A stretch of 64,000 nt of DNA from contig CAZMEV010000003.1 in assembly GCA_964565375.1 (NCBI GenBank), positions 1 through 64,000 of the forward strand, in the 5' to 3' direction. The notes beneath the pieces were generated by a model. The model saw only the letters and a program-made list of their open reading frames with translations, searched no databases and was not told where the DNA came from. Position 1 is the first letter of the stretch, and every line of letters begins with the position of its first letter. This DNA comes from SLAN01 sp964565375. Lineage in GTDB: Bacteria > Spirochaetota > Spirochaetia > DSM-27196 > SKKC01. This document shows positions 7,674 to 15,821 of the stretch, piece by piece. A program made the translations under genes and the position numbers.

Positions 7674-8957
7674 TCAGGCCTTCGCGAGTGCCTTTTCGAT
7701 ATCTGAGACAATGTCGTCGATATGCTCGAGTCCGATAGAGAGGCGAACAAATGCCGGATCAAGTCCCGCAGCCTTCTGCTCTTCATCGCTCAGCTGGCTG
7801 TGAGTGGTACTGCCGGGATGAATCGCAAGGCTTTTAGCATCCCCGACGTTGGCGACATGCGAAAAGAGTTCGAGCGAATTTATGAAAGACTCCCCCGCTT
7901 TCTTCCCCCCCTTAATACCGAACACGACCATGCCTCCTGCGCCGCGTGGGAAGTATTTCGCGACGCGCTCCGCAGCAGGATCATCGTCGAGTCCGGGGTA
8001 ACGAACCCACTCAACTTTCGGGTGATCTTTGAGATATCTCGCAACCGAGTGGGCGTTCAGGGAATGCCGCTCCATTCGAAGTGATAGAGTCTCGGTGCCC
8101 TGCAGGAACATCCACGCATTATCAGGGGCGATAGCTGCCCCAAGATTTCGAAGTGGAACAAGGCGCATACGCATGGCAAAAGCAACCGGATTCAGATCAC
8201 CGAGATCGTGCGCGTAACGCACACCGTGATAGCTGGGGTCCGGACGATTCATTGTGGTGAACTTCTCGTCAGTCCAGTCAAAAGTACCCGAATCCACAAC
8301 AATGCCGCCAATTCCGGTACCATGACCACCGATCCATTTCGTCAAGCTGTGAATCACTACATGGGCTCCATGCTCGATCGGACGAAACAGATAGGGCGTT
8401 GTGAATGTGCTATCGACCATCAGGGGGATGTTATACTTCCGACTCAACTCGCTCCATTTTTCAAAATCCGGAACAGACAGAGCAGGATTCCCGATGCTTT
8501 CGACGTACAGGGCACGTGTCTTTTCGTTGATCTGCGCCTCAACCGCATCGATATCAAGCGGATCGGCGAATCTGACCGTAATTCCATAATCGGGGAGAAT
8601 AGTGGAAAACATAGTGTAGGTCCCGCCGTAGAGGTGACTGCTCGAAACCACCTCATCACCGGAAACACACACATTTAACACAGAATAAAACACACCGCTG
8701 GTCCCCGAGGCGAGCGCAAGGGCCGCACGACCACCATCGAGCCGCGCAATACGCTGCTCGAGCACGTCCTGAGTCGGATTCATAATTCGGGTGTAGATAT
8801 ACCCAAGTTCCTTCAGCGCGAAGAGGTTTGCAGCATGCTCGGTGTCGCGGAAGTTATAGGCGGTAGTCCTGCTTATCGGAACAGCGCGGCTGGGGTTTTC
8901 ACTATCCTTGGACTGTCCTGCATGCAATGCCTCAGTTTCGAATCGGTATTCGCTCAT
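7674..8957 (-). CDS. metY: O-acetylhomoserine sulfhydrylase (Cys/Met metabolism PLP enzyme)
   Basis: PLP enzyme expected to make homocysteine from O-acetylhomoserine and sulfide. ETEALHAGQ, ASGTSGVFYSVLN and the PLP-lysine motif HSLTKWIGGHG are visible, followed by HPGSTTHSQLSDEE near the C-terminus. The 427-residue length suits MetY rather than the shorter cystathionine gamma-synthase/lyase enzymes. The start at 8957 has GGGAGAG upstream; a longer frame adds ten residues of leader. It is monocistronic behind its own promoter. I see no SAM riboswitch in the short leader. Confidence 0.93.
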   Translation of the reverse strand: MSEYRFETEALHAGQSKDSENPSRAVPISRTTAYNFRDTEHAANLFALKELGYIYTRIMNPTQDVLEQRIARLDGGRAALALASGTSGVFYSVLNVCVSGDEVVSSSHLYGGTYTMFSTILPDYGITVRFADPLDIDAVEAQINEKTRALYVESIGNPALSVPDFEKWSELSRKYNIPLMVDSTFTTPYLFRPIEHGAHVVIHSLTKWIGGHGTGIGGIVVDSGTFDWTDEKFTTMNRPDPSYHGVRYAHDLGDLNPVAFAMRMRLVPLRNLGAAIAPDNAWMFLQGTETLSLRMERHSLNAHSVARYLKDHPKVEWVRYPGLDDDPAAERVAKYFPRGAGGMVVFGIKGGKKAGESFINSLELFSHVANVGDAKSLAIHPGSTTHSQLSDEEQKAAGLDPAFVRLSIGLEHIDDIVSDIEKALAKA

Positions 8958-9002
8958 CGTACTCTCCCGTGGTGGATTCACCGGCAATCGTTATGTCTGA
9001 TA

Positions 9003-9031
9003 CTCATACTGCGAATAAACCGGAATGTCAA
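9003..9031 (-). promoter_or_regulatory. Promoter of metY
   Basis: Minus-strand TTGACA (9026-9031), a 17-nt spacer and TATGAG (9003-9008). It lies about 46 nt upstream of the metY start codon. Confidence 0.7.
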
Positions 9032-9066
9032 TAAAGTATAGTTAGTTACTTTAATTTCGATTCACG

Positions 9067-10347
9067 TCAGTCTTCAAGAATGGTAAACTCAACCCGTCGA
9101 TTCCGGCGACGTCCGGCTTCGGTTCGATTGTCGGCTACAGGATCGTCAGCACCTACCCCCTGGTACAGTATTGCGTCGCTTGCCCGTACCCCCTCTTCTA
9201 TCAGGTACTCGGCAATTACTCTCGCTCGCGCTTCGCTTAATGCGGCTCTTCCTTCCGCAGTTCCCGCAAGTGCCGTGTGCCCAGTAATCAGAAGTTCACC
9301 CTGGTCGTACTCGCGAAGCGCTTCTGCAATTTCCATGAGAACAGTCCGCTCCCCGGGTCGAAGTCGGGTTGAATCAGGCTCAAAGCCAATATCCTCAAGC
9401 GTTATGGTAATGCCCCGTTCATCCTCGGTTATCTCTACATTATCCCGCTGTAACCGCTCCCGGAGCTGCTCCAGGACTTCGTCACGATTACTGAAACTCG
9501 TATTCGTGATGCGGGCCTCAGCGGTACCACGCCATGTCCATGTATTTCCGTTGCTGAGGTCATAGTTGATTTCAAACTCTTCTTCGTATGCATAAGGGCG
9601 TCCGTATTCCCTGTCCCACCAGTGGCGCTGCCTGGAGTATCCGGTGATGCGTTCAGGGTAAAGCCCATCTCTGAAACCGGGAATACGATAAAACATGTTA
9701 TAGCGCAGCTCGAATATGTCGTAGATGACTCCGTCCTGCTCCTCTGTTCCAACATATTCATAGCTCACCGGTATGCTGAACTCCTCCACCGCATCTATTC
9801 CGAAACTTTCGCGAAGATCGACGACCTCACGTCCCTCACCCGCCCATGTATCTCCGAGCTCGAGTGCACGCTCGGGGAAAAGCGGCACATCCCGGACCAT
9901 GGGCCGGGAGGCTCCCTCAGGGACAGAATCCCTGCCATATTCGTCGCGCTCGTATTCGACGTTGTATTCACGGCCCAGGGCGAAGGCAGAGGCCCCATCT
10001 GTGTTCTCCCGTGAGACCTGCCAACGCACATTCAGACGACCCGATCCATCTTCAAGGTCGGTTACATGAACTGCTATCCTGTTCAGTACCTCTTCACTAT
10101 GGTTGAAACTACCATTGATAAATGCCCTGGCGCTTACGCGGCTGAGAATGCGGTAGTGCTCTCCATCGAGATACAGATATCGAAAGGTCCGCCCTTCGCC
10201 GTTTTCCTGCCTGTACGGATCTCTGCCGTCGCCGTTCGCATGGGCAAGATCAGCACCGAATGCAAGCAATCCTGCAAGCAGAAGCACAGGTAGCATGTGC
10301 CTGCGAGCGATAAATGCTTGCGTGTGACAATTACGCAAATGACTCAT
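9067..10347 (-). CDS. OmpA-family exported protein
   Basis: Exported protein with a signal peptide (basic region FIARRHM, then hydrophobic LPVLLLAGLLAFGADLAHA). A roughly 280-residue novel N-terminal region is rich in Tyr, Arg and Glu. The C-terminus is an OmpA peptidoglycan-binding domain: LLITGHTALAG, SEARARVIAEYL and NRTEAGRRRNRRVEF. It is likely anchored to peptidoglycan in the periplasm. The ATG at 10347 keeps a basic N-region and lies 9 nt after a TATCAT -10 element. The alternative ATG at 10296 would give a signal peptide without positive charge, and an upstream GTG lies before the -10 element. Monocistronic. Confidence 0.88.
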   Translation of the reverse strand: MSHLRNCHTQAFIARRHMLPVLLLAGLLAFGADLAHANGDGRDPYRQENGEGRTFRYLYLDGEHYRILSRVSARAFINGSFNHSEEVLNRIAVHVTDLEDGSGRLNVRWQVSRENTDGASAFALGREYNVEYERDEYGRDSVPEGASRPMVRDVPLFPERALELGDTWAGEGREVVDLRESFGIDAVEEFSIPVSYEYVGTEEQDGVIYDIFELRYNMFYRIPGFRDGLYPERITGYSRQRHWWDREYGRPYAYEEEFEINYDLSNGNTWTWRGTAEARITNTSFSNRDEVLEQLRERLQRDNVEITEDERGITITLEDIGFEPDSTRLRPGERTVLMEIAEALREYDQGELLITGHTALAGTAEGRAALSEARARVIAEYLIEEGVRASDAILYQGVGADDPVADNRTEAGRRRNRRVEFTILED

Positions 10348-10356
10348 AATTCGCAT

Positions 10357-10362
10357 ATGATA
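10357..10362 (-). promoter_or_regulatory. -10 element of the OmpA-family gene
   Basis: TATCAT on the minus strand ends 9 nt before the chosen start codon, implying an almost leaderless mRNA. TTGTCA further upstream is at 20-nt spacing, so the -35 is uncertain. Confidence 0.45.
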
Positions 10363-10381
10363 CCACACATCGGCCACTTTC

Positions 10382-10410
10382 TTGACAAAGCCACGGCCGC
10401 AGTCTATCGT
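10382..10410 (+). promoter_or_regulatory. Promoter of the DEAD-box-like gene
   Basis: TTGACA (10382-10387), a 17-nt spacer and TATCGT (10405-10410). The leader would be about 54 nt. It overlaps the divergent OmpA-family promoter region. Confidence 0.65.
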
Positions 10411-10470
10411 CGAATTGACTACTAGCAGACCGGCAGCCGTCGGAAGCAGTGCATATTAATCAGGAATACA

Positions 10471-11649
10471 GTGGTGGGCCGGACTACGAAACAAGTAAAT
10501 GACGCGGGGCATGTCTCAAAGAAGAGGCTGTTACCGCAGCTTACCGCACTCGAACGCTACGTTTATCCGCTTGCCGTACGAAGGCGTGATTTTCTCATAG
10601 AGACCGGAGAGCTCTCAGACGGAGGCGCTCATCTTCTGCTCCCGGCATTACCTCACATGAAGAAACCAAGCGGGCCGGGGACAAATGTGCTTGTCATCGC
10701 GTCATCTGTAGAGGCGGTACGAAAAGCCGGCGCCTCAGTGCGGCGTATTTCCGAGTTGAAGTGGCTCGATGACAGGGTTCTTCACCTCGATTCGGAAGAG
10801 GCCACGCGGAAAGAAGCCGGTCAGATCGGACAAAACCCGAACGTAATCGTAGCAACGAGTGACCGGATCATCGATCATCTGCGGCGTGATAATTTGAGCC
10901 TTGATCACGTACATGCCGTTGTTGTAGATGAACCGGAGAGCGATACCGCGGAAGGTTTCAACGTAGACGTACAGTTAATTCTGTCGAAACTCCCTCGCAG
11001 GCCTCATATCGCGGCATTTACACCGCGGCTGCATGAGGAAACGGGAGCACTTATTGCACTGCTGCGACGGCCCCGGGTCCGCGAACGTGAGGACTGGCAG
11101 TCAGCCGGTCCGAGCGAAAAATCTTCGCGAAAGGAGCAAACCGTGAGCAGACAGGAAACCAGTGAGAAAGCAAAAGACGAAACGGACAAAAAAACAGACA
11201 AACAGAGTTCCGGGGCGTCTCCCGACAAAGTGAAAGAGCAAATCCAGGAAGTTCTTCGTCAAATTCATGAGGAGGAAAACCCGGACGAACTCAATTATTA
11301 CCGAAAAATGGTCCGGAAGCATGTGCCCTTCTTTATGCGTGGCTATTTCATGGCGTTCCTTGCCAAAAACGGTGGAATCCCGAAACACAAGAAGAAAGAT
11401 GCCGGCCAGTACACCAGCATGTTCATCGGGGTCGGAAAGAATCGCCGTGTATTTCCCCGGGACCTCATACAGCTATTTTCAAGCGTAGACGAGATTTCCG
11501 CAGAGGATATTGGAGAAATAAAGATTCTTGACAATTACAGCTTTGCCGAAATCACAACCGAAAAAGCCCCGGCTCTCATTCGGGAGCTTAACGGTACCGA
11601 TTACCGTGGTCGAAAGCTCACAGTAAACTTTGCCCGCCGCAAGGACTGA
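10471..11649 (+). CDS. Degenerate DEAD-box protein with DbpA-type RNA-binding domain
   Basis: RNA-helicase-derived protein of 392 residues. Residues 1-205 resemble RecA-like domain 1 of DEAD-box helicases, with VIVATSDRIIDHLRRD (motif Ib region) and a motif II remnant VVDEPESD in place of DEAD. I see no Walker A GKT, no SAT motif and no second helicase domain. A charged linker rich in Lys, Asp and Ser follows (about 205-260), then a helical segment. The last 75 residues are a DbpA/CsdA-type RNA-binding fold (MFIGVGKNRRVFPRDLIQLF ... DYRGRKLTVNFARR). The GTG start has AGGA 6 nt upstream. The protein probably binds structured RNA without ATP-driven unwinding. Confidence 0.8.
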   Translation: MVGRTTKQVNDAGHVSKKRLLPQLTALERYVYPLAVRRRDFLIETGELSDGGAHLLLPALPHMKKPSGPGTNVLVIASSVEAVRKAGASVRRISELKWLDDRVLHLDSEEATRKEAGQIGQNPNVIVATSDRIIDHLRRDNLSLDHVHAVVVDEPESDTAEGFNVDVQLILSKLPRRPHIAAFTPRLHEETGALIALLRRPRVREREDWQSAGPSEKSSRKEQTVSRQETSEKAKDETDKKTDKQSSGASPDKVKEQIQEVLRQIHEEENPDELNYYRKMVRKHVPFFMRGYFMAFLAKNGGIPKHKKKDAGQYTSMFIGVGKNRRVFPRDLIQLFSSVDEISAEDIGEIKILDNYSFAEITTEKAPALIRELNGTDYRGRKLTVNFARRKD

Positions 11650-11650
11650 C

Positions 11651-11698
11651 TTCCGGCCGGCAGCAGCATTCTCCGGCCGCCACCGGCCCCGGCCGGAA
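11651..11698. repeat. GC-rich inverted repeat after the DEAD-box-like gene
   Basis: A perfect 10-bp inverted repeat (TTCCGGCCGG / CCGGCCGGAA) with a 28-nt GC-rich centre lies just behind the stop codon. No U-tract follows, so it is not a standard intrinsic terminator. It may protect mRNA ends. Confidence 0.5.
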
Positions 11699-11789
11699 CG
11701 TTAAAACTCTATTGAAGCTGAATCGGGGTATTGAGCTCGTAGATCCGGATCCGGCCCCGACCGGTACTGCTCCACGATAGTGAACTGAG

Positions 11790-12998
11790 TTACAGGATCA
11801 AGGGGAGAACGCGGACAAGAATCGTAAAGTTCAAAAGCATCCCTGCAGCCAGTATCACAAGTGCCACGAACTCCCACAGATACGCTTCGACAGCGCTTCT
11901 GCGTGATCTCCGTTCGGGATAAAACGGCAAGACTGCAAGCTCCGCCATTGGATCCTCCGGTTGGACGATTCTGCCTTCCTTTTCGGCCCCCGCCACAATC
12001 CATGTACTCTCACGAGCAGCTGCAGAGTCCGTGCGGAAGATCGCACCACGCTCAACATACTTCTGCACCTCTTCTCTCGGAACCGGCCGCATTACGTAAC
12101 GCTCCCCATCCGGCAACACGGTATGCGAATCCCCACTTTCTGAAGGCGTTGTAAAGATGAGCGATAATTTCAATAGATCACGCCAGGCCCTTTTTGCGCG
12201 GCCTTTCATCCAGAGCTTCCGGTACAGGAAAAAACCAACCACGCCGGGCGGCAGTAATGGCAACAGTGGAACAGCGGCAAGCCCGAGAGTCAGGATAGCC
12301 GTGGCAAAGGCTCCGGGCGCAGCGAATGCCTGCACGGCAATGATAACAAGTACGAACATACCGGCTATGAGTGATGGAGGGGTCAGGGCGTTCCAGTACT
12401 CGTTGCGTTCGCGTCCGAACCAGATTGCCCTCGCGAGAAGATCGCCACGATTTCCGTCATAGAGAATAACGAGCGGATCATCGCGTCTTGTTCCGCGAAA
12501 CACAGGCATGCCTTTCTCCGACTCCAGCTGTCCCGAGACGAACACCTGCGTCCCTTCAGTAAGACTGGTCATATGCTTCCACGGCGCGATTTCCGGTGAA
12601 GACAGCGTGTAGAGCAACGTCTCGAAATTCGCACGGGGATCGCTTTGTGCAGGACTCGGAGCAAGGCCTTCGGGCAAGAGGTAGATGCAGCCGCCTGCCA
12701 TATCGACCTCAATGGAGTTCTGGCCGTCACTGACCCAAAGTCGGTCGTCGTCCTGGAGAGCTTCCAACGTACCGAAGAACCGGAAAGTTCCCACAGTTTT
12801 TTCACCGCGATGAACGGCGGCCACCGCTTCGCGATTCGCCGTGGGATTCAACGCCGCCTCCAGCATACCGCTGCGAAACCGCCGCCATCTGGCCCTGGAC
12901 GTCAGCACGCCGATACCCGGAATCAGGAGAAAAAAAACTGCTGCTGTCAACAGAGAAACGCTAATGTTCACACCTGTCGCACCGCCGGGCCTGCACAT
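11790..12998 (-). CDS. Membrane protein of unknown function
   Basis: I do not recognise a family with certainty. The roughly 402-residue protein has an N-terminal TM helix (SVSLLTAAVFFLLIPGIGVL), a soluble region of about 180 residues, two central TM segments (SLIAGMFVLVIIAVQAFAAP and ILTLGLAAVPLLPLLPPGVVG), another soluble part and a C-terminal TM (FVALVILAAGMLLNFTIL). The order vaguely recalls GIDE-like membrane proteins, but no RING or catalytic motif is visible. Start uncertain: ATG at 12998, GTG at 12971, or TTG at 13028. It is divergent from the MBL-fold gene. Confidence 0.72.
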   Translation of the reverse strand: MCRPGGATGVNISVSLLTAAVFFLLIPGIGVLTSRARWRRFRSGMLEAALNPTANREAVAAVHRGEKTVGTFRFFGTLEALQDDDRLWVSDGQNSIEVDMAGGCIYLLPEGLAPSPAQSDPRANFETLLYTLSSPEIAPWKHMTSLTEGTQVFVSGQLESEKGMPVFRGTRRDDPLVILYDGNRGDLLARAIWFGRERNEYWNALTPPSLIAGMFVLVIIAVQAFAAPGAFATAILTLGLAAVPLLPLLPPGVVGFFLYRKLWMKGRAKRAWRDLLKLSLIFTTPSESGDSHTVLPDGERYVMRPVPREEVQKYVERGAIFRTDSAAARESTWIVAGAEKEGRIVQPEDPMAELAVLPFYPERRSRRSAVEAYLWEFVALVILAAGMLLNFTILVRVLPLIL

Positions 12999-13010
12999 GT
13001 GCTTGCCCGC

Positions 13011-13039
13011 TTGCTTACGCGGATACAAGCGTCTATGCT
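13011..13039 (+). promoter_or_regulatory. Promoter of the MBL-fold gene
   Basis: TTGCTT (13011-13016), a 17-nt spacer and TATGCT (13034-13039). The start codon at 13052 is only about 5 nt beyond the expected +1 and has no Shine-Dalgarno. Confidence 0.55.
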
Positions 13040-13051
13040 CGATTCCATCAT

Positions 13052-13729
13052 ATGATTGAACGCCTTATAGTCGGCCCATTGAACACCAACACGTATATCG
13101 TAACAGTGGCGAAAAAACAGTGCATTATCATAGATCCCGGGGCCGAGGCTGACCGGATTCTTGAGCGTCTTGAGGTACTAAACGTCACACCTCGTGCAAT
13201 TCTGTTTACCCATGGTCACCTCGATCATATTGCATCCGCTGCTCAGATAATACGCGCATTCCCGGACTATCGCGCTCCTGCTCTCCTTCATCCCGCAGAC
13301 TTGCCTCTGGTGGCAAGGGAAGATCCAAGCGCGGGGCGCGAAATTTTTGAGCGTTTCGGACCGGAAGCTCTACAAGCCTACGAGGAAATGCGCGCCGATC
13401 TACCTTCCGACTACGACACCCTGGACCCATCGACACTTATTGAAGATACCGACTTTACAGTAATGCATACGCCCGGGCACACCCCCGGAAGTGTTTCTCT
13501 GTACAGCGAGTCCAGGGCTGTTGTTTTTTCCGGTGACACTCTGTTCTTCAAGGCGGTAGGAAGAACAGATTTCGAGTATTCAGACCCGAATGCGCTCGAT
13601 CTCAGCATTCGGCAGACACTATTCAGCCTTCCAGGAGAAACCCGGCTGTTCCCGGGACACGGACCGAACTCGACAATCGAACGGGAAATCACAAGTAATC
13701 CGTTCTCCAAAGATCACACCATGGTATAG
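13052..13729 (+). CDS. MBL-fold metallo-hydrolase (glyoxalase II-like)
   Basis: Cytoplasmic metallo-beta-lactamase-fold hydrolase of 225 residues. The metal site HxHxDH is THGHLDHIAS at about residue 51. The downstream ligands are HTPGHTPGSVSLY, FSGDTLFFKAVGRTD and the final FPGHGP. This layout is that of the GloB/YcbL group, which cleaves thioesters such as S-D-lactoylglutathione; substrate unproven. It is short for a full glyoxalase II and lacks the C-terminal helical domain, as in YcbL-type proteins. Confidence 0.9.
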   Translation: MIERLIVGPLNTNTYIVTVAKKQCIIIDPGAEADRILERLEVLNVTPRAILFTHGHLDHIASAAQIIRAFPDYRAPALLHPADLPLVAREDPSAGREIFERFGPEALQAYEEMRADLPSDYDTLDPSTLIEDTDFTVMHTPGHTPGSVSLYSESRAVVFSGDTLFFKAVGRTDFEYSDPNALDLSIRQTLFSLPGETRLFPGHGPNSTIEREITSNPFSKDHTMV

Positions 13730-13733
13730 ACAG

Positions 13734-13837
13734 CTGCGGCTACAAAGACAAATCGGGCACAGCCGCATTCCGGGATACCCTGCATCCCGGCACTTGCTGA
13801 CCGGCCGTGGTAGGTAGCCGGAACTATCCGGCTACCT
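13734..13837. terminator. Hairpin cluster between convergent genes
   Basis: Three inverted repeats separate convergent genes. One pairs GCGGCT near 13736 with AGCCGC at 13761-13766. The second is CCGGGAT (13770-13776) with ATCCCGG (13784-13790). The third is a perfect 11-bp stem (13812-13822 / 13827-13837) with a 4-nt loop. The third straddles the stop codon of the minus-strand gene. No U-tracts follow, so termination is inferred from position. Confidence 0.45.
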
Positions 13838-14204
13838 CAAATACGCTTCCTGTCTCATACGTGCCGCTGCCATAGGCTTGTCCGTATGCCGAGTGTGCTA
13901 TCGCATGGTGGAGACGCTCAGCTTCCCGGACAATTTCGTTGTAAGACACGGCGCGAGAGTTGTCTCGAGCCGTTGCCGCCGATTCTCCGGTAACACTCGC
14001 GTACCGTCCGATAAGACTGTTAATAATAAACAGCCGGTTTACGCTCAGGCCGGATGAAGATTCTTCGGCCGGAACGCCTTTGACATGCTCAAACTGGGCA
14101 TGCGCGTTCAAACCCGAGACCGGAAATGTCACTTTTCCGGTTCCAAATCGTGCACTGGCAAACGCGGATGGAGTTATCGTCGAAGGAATAACCGAAGTGC
14201 TCAT
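13824..14204 (-). CDS. Conserved-looking hypothetical protein
   Basis: A 126-residue protein that I do not recognise. It has no signal peptide and no TM. The N-terminal third is Ser/Thr/Ala-rich and the C-terminal third helical (EIVREAERLHHAIAHSAYGQ). Codon use and GC pattern match neighbouring genes, so it is probably real. The ATG is immediately preceded by GGAAG, and a strong AAGGAGG lies further up at an unusually long distance (about 16 nt). The stop codon is in the loop of an 11-bp hairpin. It lies behind the DksA-like gene and may be cotranscribed. Confidence 0.6.
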   Translation of the reverse strand: MSTSVIPSTITPSAFASARFGTGKVTFPVSGLNAHAQFEHVKGVPAEESSSGLSVNRLFIINSLIGRYASVTGESAATARDNSRAVSYNEIVREAERLHHAIAHSAYGQAYGSGTYETGSVFEVAG

Positions 14205-14257
14205 CTTCCGATTTCCGACCCTCCTTATTAGAGATATCGGTAAACCGGGCGTAAGCT

Positions 14258-14659
14258 TTATCGATTTCGGCGTTCTACCTCATTCTGATACTCTACGGTA
14301 TACAAAGCATACGGTATCGCCTCCAGCCGCTCGCGCGGAATCGGTTTGCCGGTTTTGAGACAATACCCGTAGGTGCCGTTTTCGATTCTCGATAAGGCGC
14401 TTTCAATCAACCGAAGCCGTCGGACCTCCTGATCGCCCAGTTCACCGAGGACCCTCTTATCAAGATCCGTGCTCGCAATATCGACAATATCCTTTGATTC
14501 TTCGGCGCCCACGATTTCCTTGAACTCATCGTTCTCAGCTGCGAGGTTCTCGAGGATTTCCTTTTTCATCGTAAGAAGCTTCTGCTTCATCTCCGCTACA
14601 AACGCTTCATCCATAACAGACGTTCTCTCCATTGGTGCACGACTTGAAGGTGCTTTCAT
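14258..14659 (-). CDS. DksA/TraR-family transcription factor lacking the zinc-finger cysteines
   Basis: RNA-polymerase secondary-channel regulator of the DksA/TraR type, 133 residues. A coiled-coil-like N-terminal half (EMKQKLLTMKKEILENLAAE) leads to the globular motif GTYGYCLKTGKPIPRERLEAIPYAL. In classical DksA the four zinc ligands are Cys; only the first (GYC) is present, the others being Lys/Thr, Thr and Tyr-like positions. The fold should therefore be zinc-independent. The start at 14659 is chosen because AGGAG lies 9 nt upstream; another ATG lies 9 nt further up. A 15-bp palindrome (AAAGGT-TAC-ACCTTT) sits in its 5' region at 14702-14716. Divergent from infA. Confidence 0.85.
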   Translation of the reverse strand: MKAPSSRAPMERTSVMDEAFVAEMKQKLLTMKKEILENLAAENDEFKEIVGAEESKDIVDIASTDLDKRVLGELGDQEVRRLRLIESALSRIENGTYGYCLKTGKPIPRERLEAIPYALYTVEYQNEVERRNR

Positions 14660-14701
14660 GGCACGCATCTCCTGTGTTCGTCAAGAACATTTGTACTCAA
14701 A

Positions 14702-14716
14702 AAAGGTTACACCTTT
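14702..14716. promoter_or_regulatory. Small palindrome in the dksA-infA divergent region
   Basis: AAAGGT-TAC-ACCTTT is a perfect 6-bp inverted repeat with a 3-nt centre. It could be an operator or a leader hairpin of the DksA-like gene. No regulator is identified. Confidence 0.35.
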
Positions 14717-14734
14717 CTCTGCATTTCACATAAC

Positions 14735-14764
14735 TTGACACGCGACAAGCAGTTAACATACCAT
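14735..14764 (+). promoter_or_regulatory. Promoter of infA
   Basis: TTGACA (14735-14740), an 18-nt spacer and TACCAT (14759-14764). The infA start codon follows 28 nt later. Confidence 0.6.
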
Positions 14765-14792
14765 CCGATAACGAATTATCGAGGGAGGAGCT

Positions 14793-15011
14793 GTGGCAAA
14801 AGAAGAAGCTATAGAAGTGGAAGGTATTGTGAAAGAATCACTGCCGAATACTATGTTCCGGGTAGAATTGCAGAACGGTCATGTTATTCTGACCCATTTA
14901 TCCGGAAAAATGCGTAAGCACTACATCCGCATCGTACCAGGTGATAAGGTGAAAGTCGCGCTTTCTCCATACGATCTGACACGTGGCCGGATCATTTATC
15001 GTGAGCGTTAA
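14793..15011 (+). CDS. infA: Translation initiation factor IF-1
   Basis: 72-residue S1/OB-fold protein that binds the 30S A site during initiation. The sequence follows the family closely: EVEGIVKESLPNTMFRVELQNGH, LSGKMRKHYIRIVPGDKV and the C-terminal GRIIYRER. The GTG start has GAGGGAGGAG just upstream. It stands alone with its own promoter and terminator rather than in a ribosomal protein operon. Confidence 0.97.
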   Translation: MAKEEAIEVEGIVKESLPNTMFRVELQNGHVILTHLSGKMRKHYIRIVPGDKVKVALSPYDLTRGRIIYRER

Positions 15012-15030
15012 CCCCTCCTGACAGAAACCA

Positions 15031-15063
15031 CGCGTGCCTCTGACACAAGGCGCGCGAGTCTTT
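15031..15063 (+). terminator. Intrinsic terminator of infA
   Basis: A 9-bp GC-rich stem (CGCGTGCCT / AGGCGCGCG with one G.U pair), an 8-nt loop and a short T-rich run (TCTTT) lie 20 nt after the stop codon. The remaining stretch to 15282 holds no gene that I can support. Confidence 0.7.
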
Positions 15064-15282
15064 AAACACGAAACACCGTGCCGCCGTTTCAGCTCACAGC
15101 GGTGGAGTTGAGCGTTAAAACAAAAGAATACTGGTAAAGACGAACAGCAAACGAGTAAGACGTAAAGATTCTCCGCGCCGTGGAGCGGAACCCTGGCTCA
15201 GGCGGGCGCAGAGATTTGAATCTCGGCTTCGCATTGCCGTAGAGGCATGCACTATGCACGAGTCCAGGCGCGGGAGAGGTGA

Positions 15283-15750
15283 CTACACGTCCTTTATGGC
15301 TACCCAGATTGCGCCGCTGCCGCCGAGTTCGCGCGGAGGCGTGCCTGACTGACCGGCGATGCTGCTGGCCTCCAACTCTTCGAGAGTAATTCGTTTGAGG
15401 ATCGGTTCACTCTGACTGTGATTGCCTTTGCCATGCACGATCAGAACCTTTTTCAAGCCTCGGGCCCTGGACTCAGTAAGGAACCGCCGTATACTCCGCC
15501 TCGCATGGTTTCCACTCATTCCATGAAGATCGAGGGAGTCTTCCGGAGGCAAACGTTTCAGCGACCGCTGTCTCCTCGTCTCTTCCTCATTCAAGCCCAG
15601 CTCATCTGCAGCGTCATCCTCAGGAACATCAGACTCACCGGGAGGATACTGATCTATCATTGCTGCCAGCGTGTCAGCATCGTCCCCGAGAATCGTTTCT
15701 TTTCGTTTCTTTCGCTCCCACTTTTCCAGAATCTCACCGAAATCACTCAT
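15283..15750 (-). CDS. Smr-domain protein
   Basis: 155-residue protein with a C-terminal Smr (small MutS-related) domain. LDLHGMSGNHARRSIRRFL and VLIVHGKGNHS are the two diagnostic motifs; such domains have nuclease activity on DNA or RNA, and some act in ribosome rescue. The N-terminal 70 residues are acidic and probably disordered. The start at 15750 has AGGAGAGAT upstream; a longer frame starts at 15780. It lies 71 bp behind the Bat operon on the same strand. Confidence 0.88.
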   Translation of the reverse strand: MSDFGEILEKWERKKRKETILGDDADTLAAMIDQYPPGESDVPEDDAADELGLNEEETRRQRSLKRLPPEDSLDLHGMSGNHARRSIRRFLTESRARGLKKVLIVHGKGNHSQSEPILKRITLEELEASSIAGQSGTPPRELGGSGAIWVAIKDV

Positions 15751-15821
15751 TCTTATCTCTCCTGTTACAACGTAGGACATGATGGTTCACCAACCTGTTT
15801 TACAACCCAGGCCATGACGGT

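Noticed and set aside
8958..9060. SAM riboswitch upstream of metY
   Set aside because: The leader from the predicted promoter is about 40 nt, too short, and no SAM-box sequence is present.
15180..15282. tRNA-like segment with GAGATTTGAATCTC
   Set aside because: The short palindrome resembles a T-arm, but no acceptor, D- or anticodon arms can be drawn around it on either strand.
15134..15350. Basic reading frame after infA (Arg/Lys/Ser-rich, about 70 codons)
   Set aside because: It has no ATG, GTG or TTG start near its 5' end, no Shine-Dalgarno, and its 3' third lies antisense to the smr gene. It does not match S21, L36 or another small ribosomal protein.
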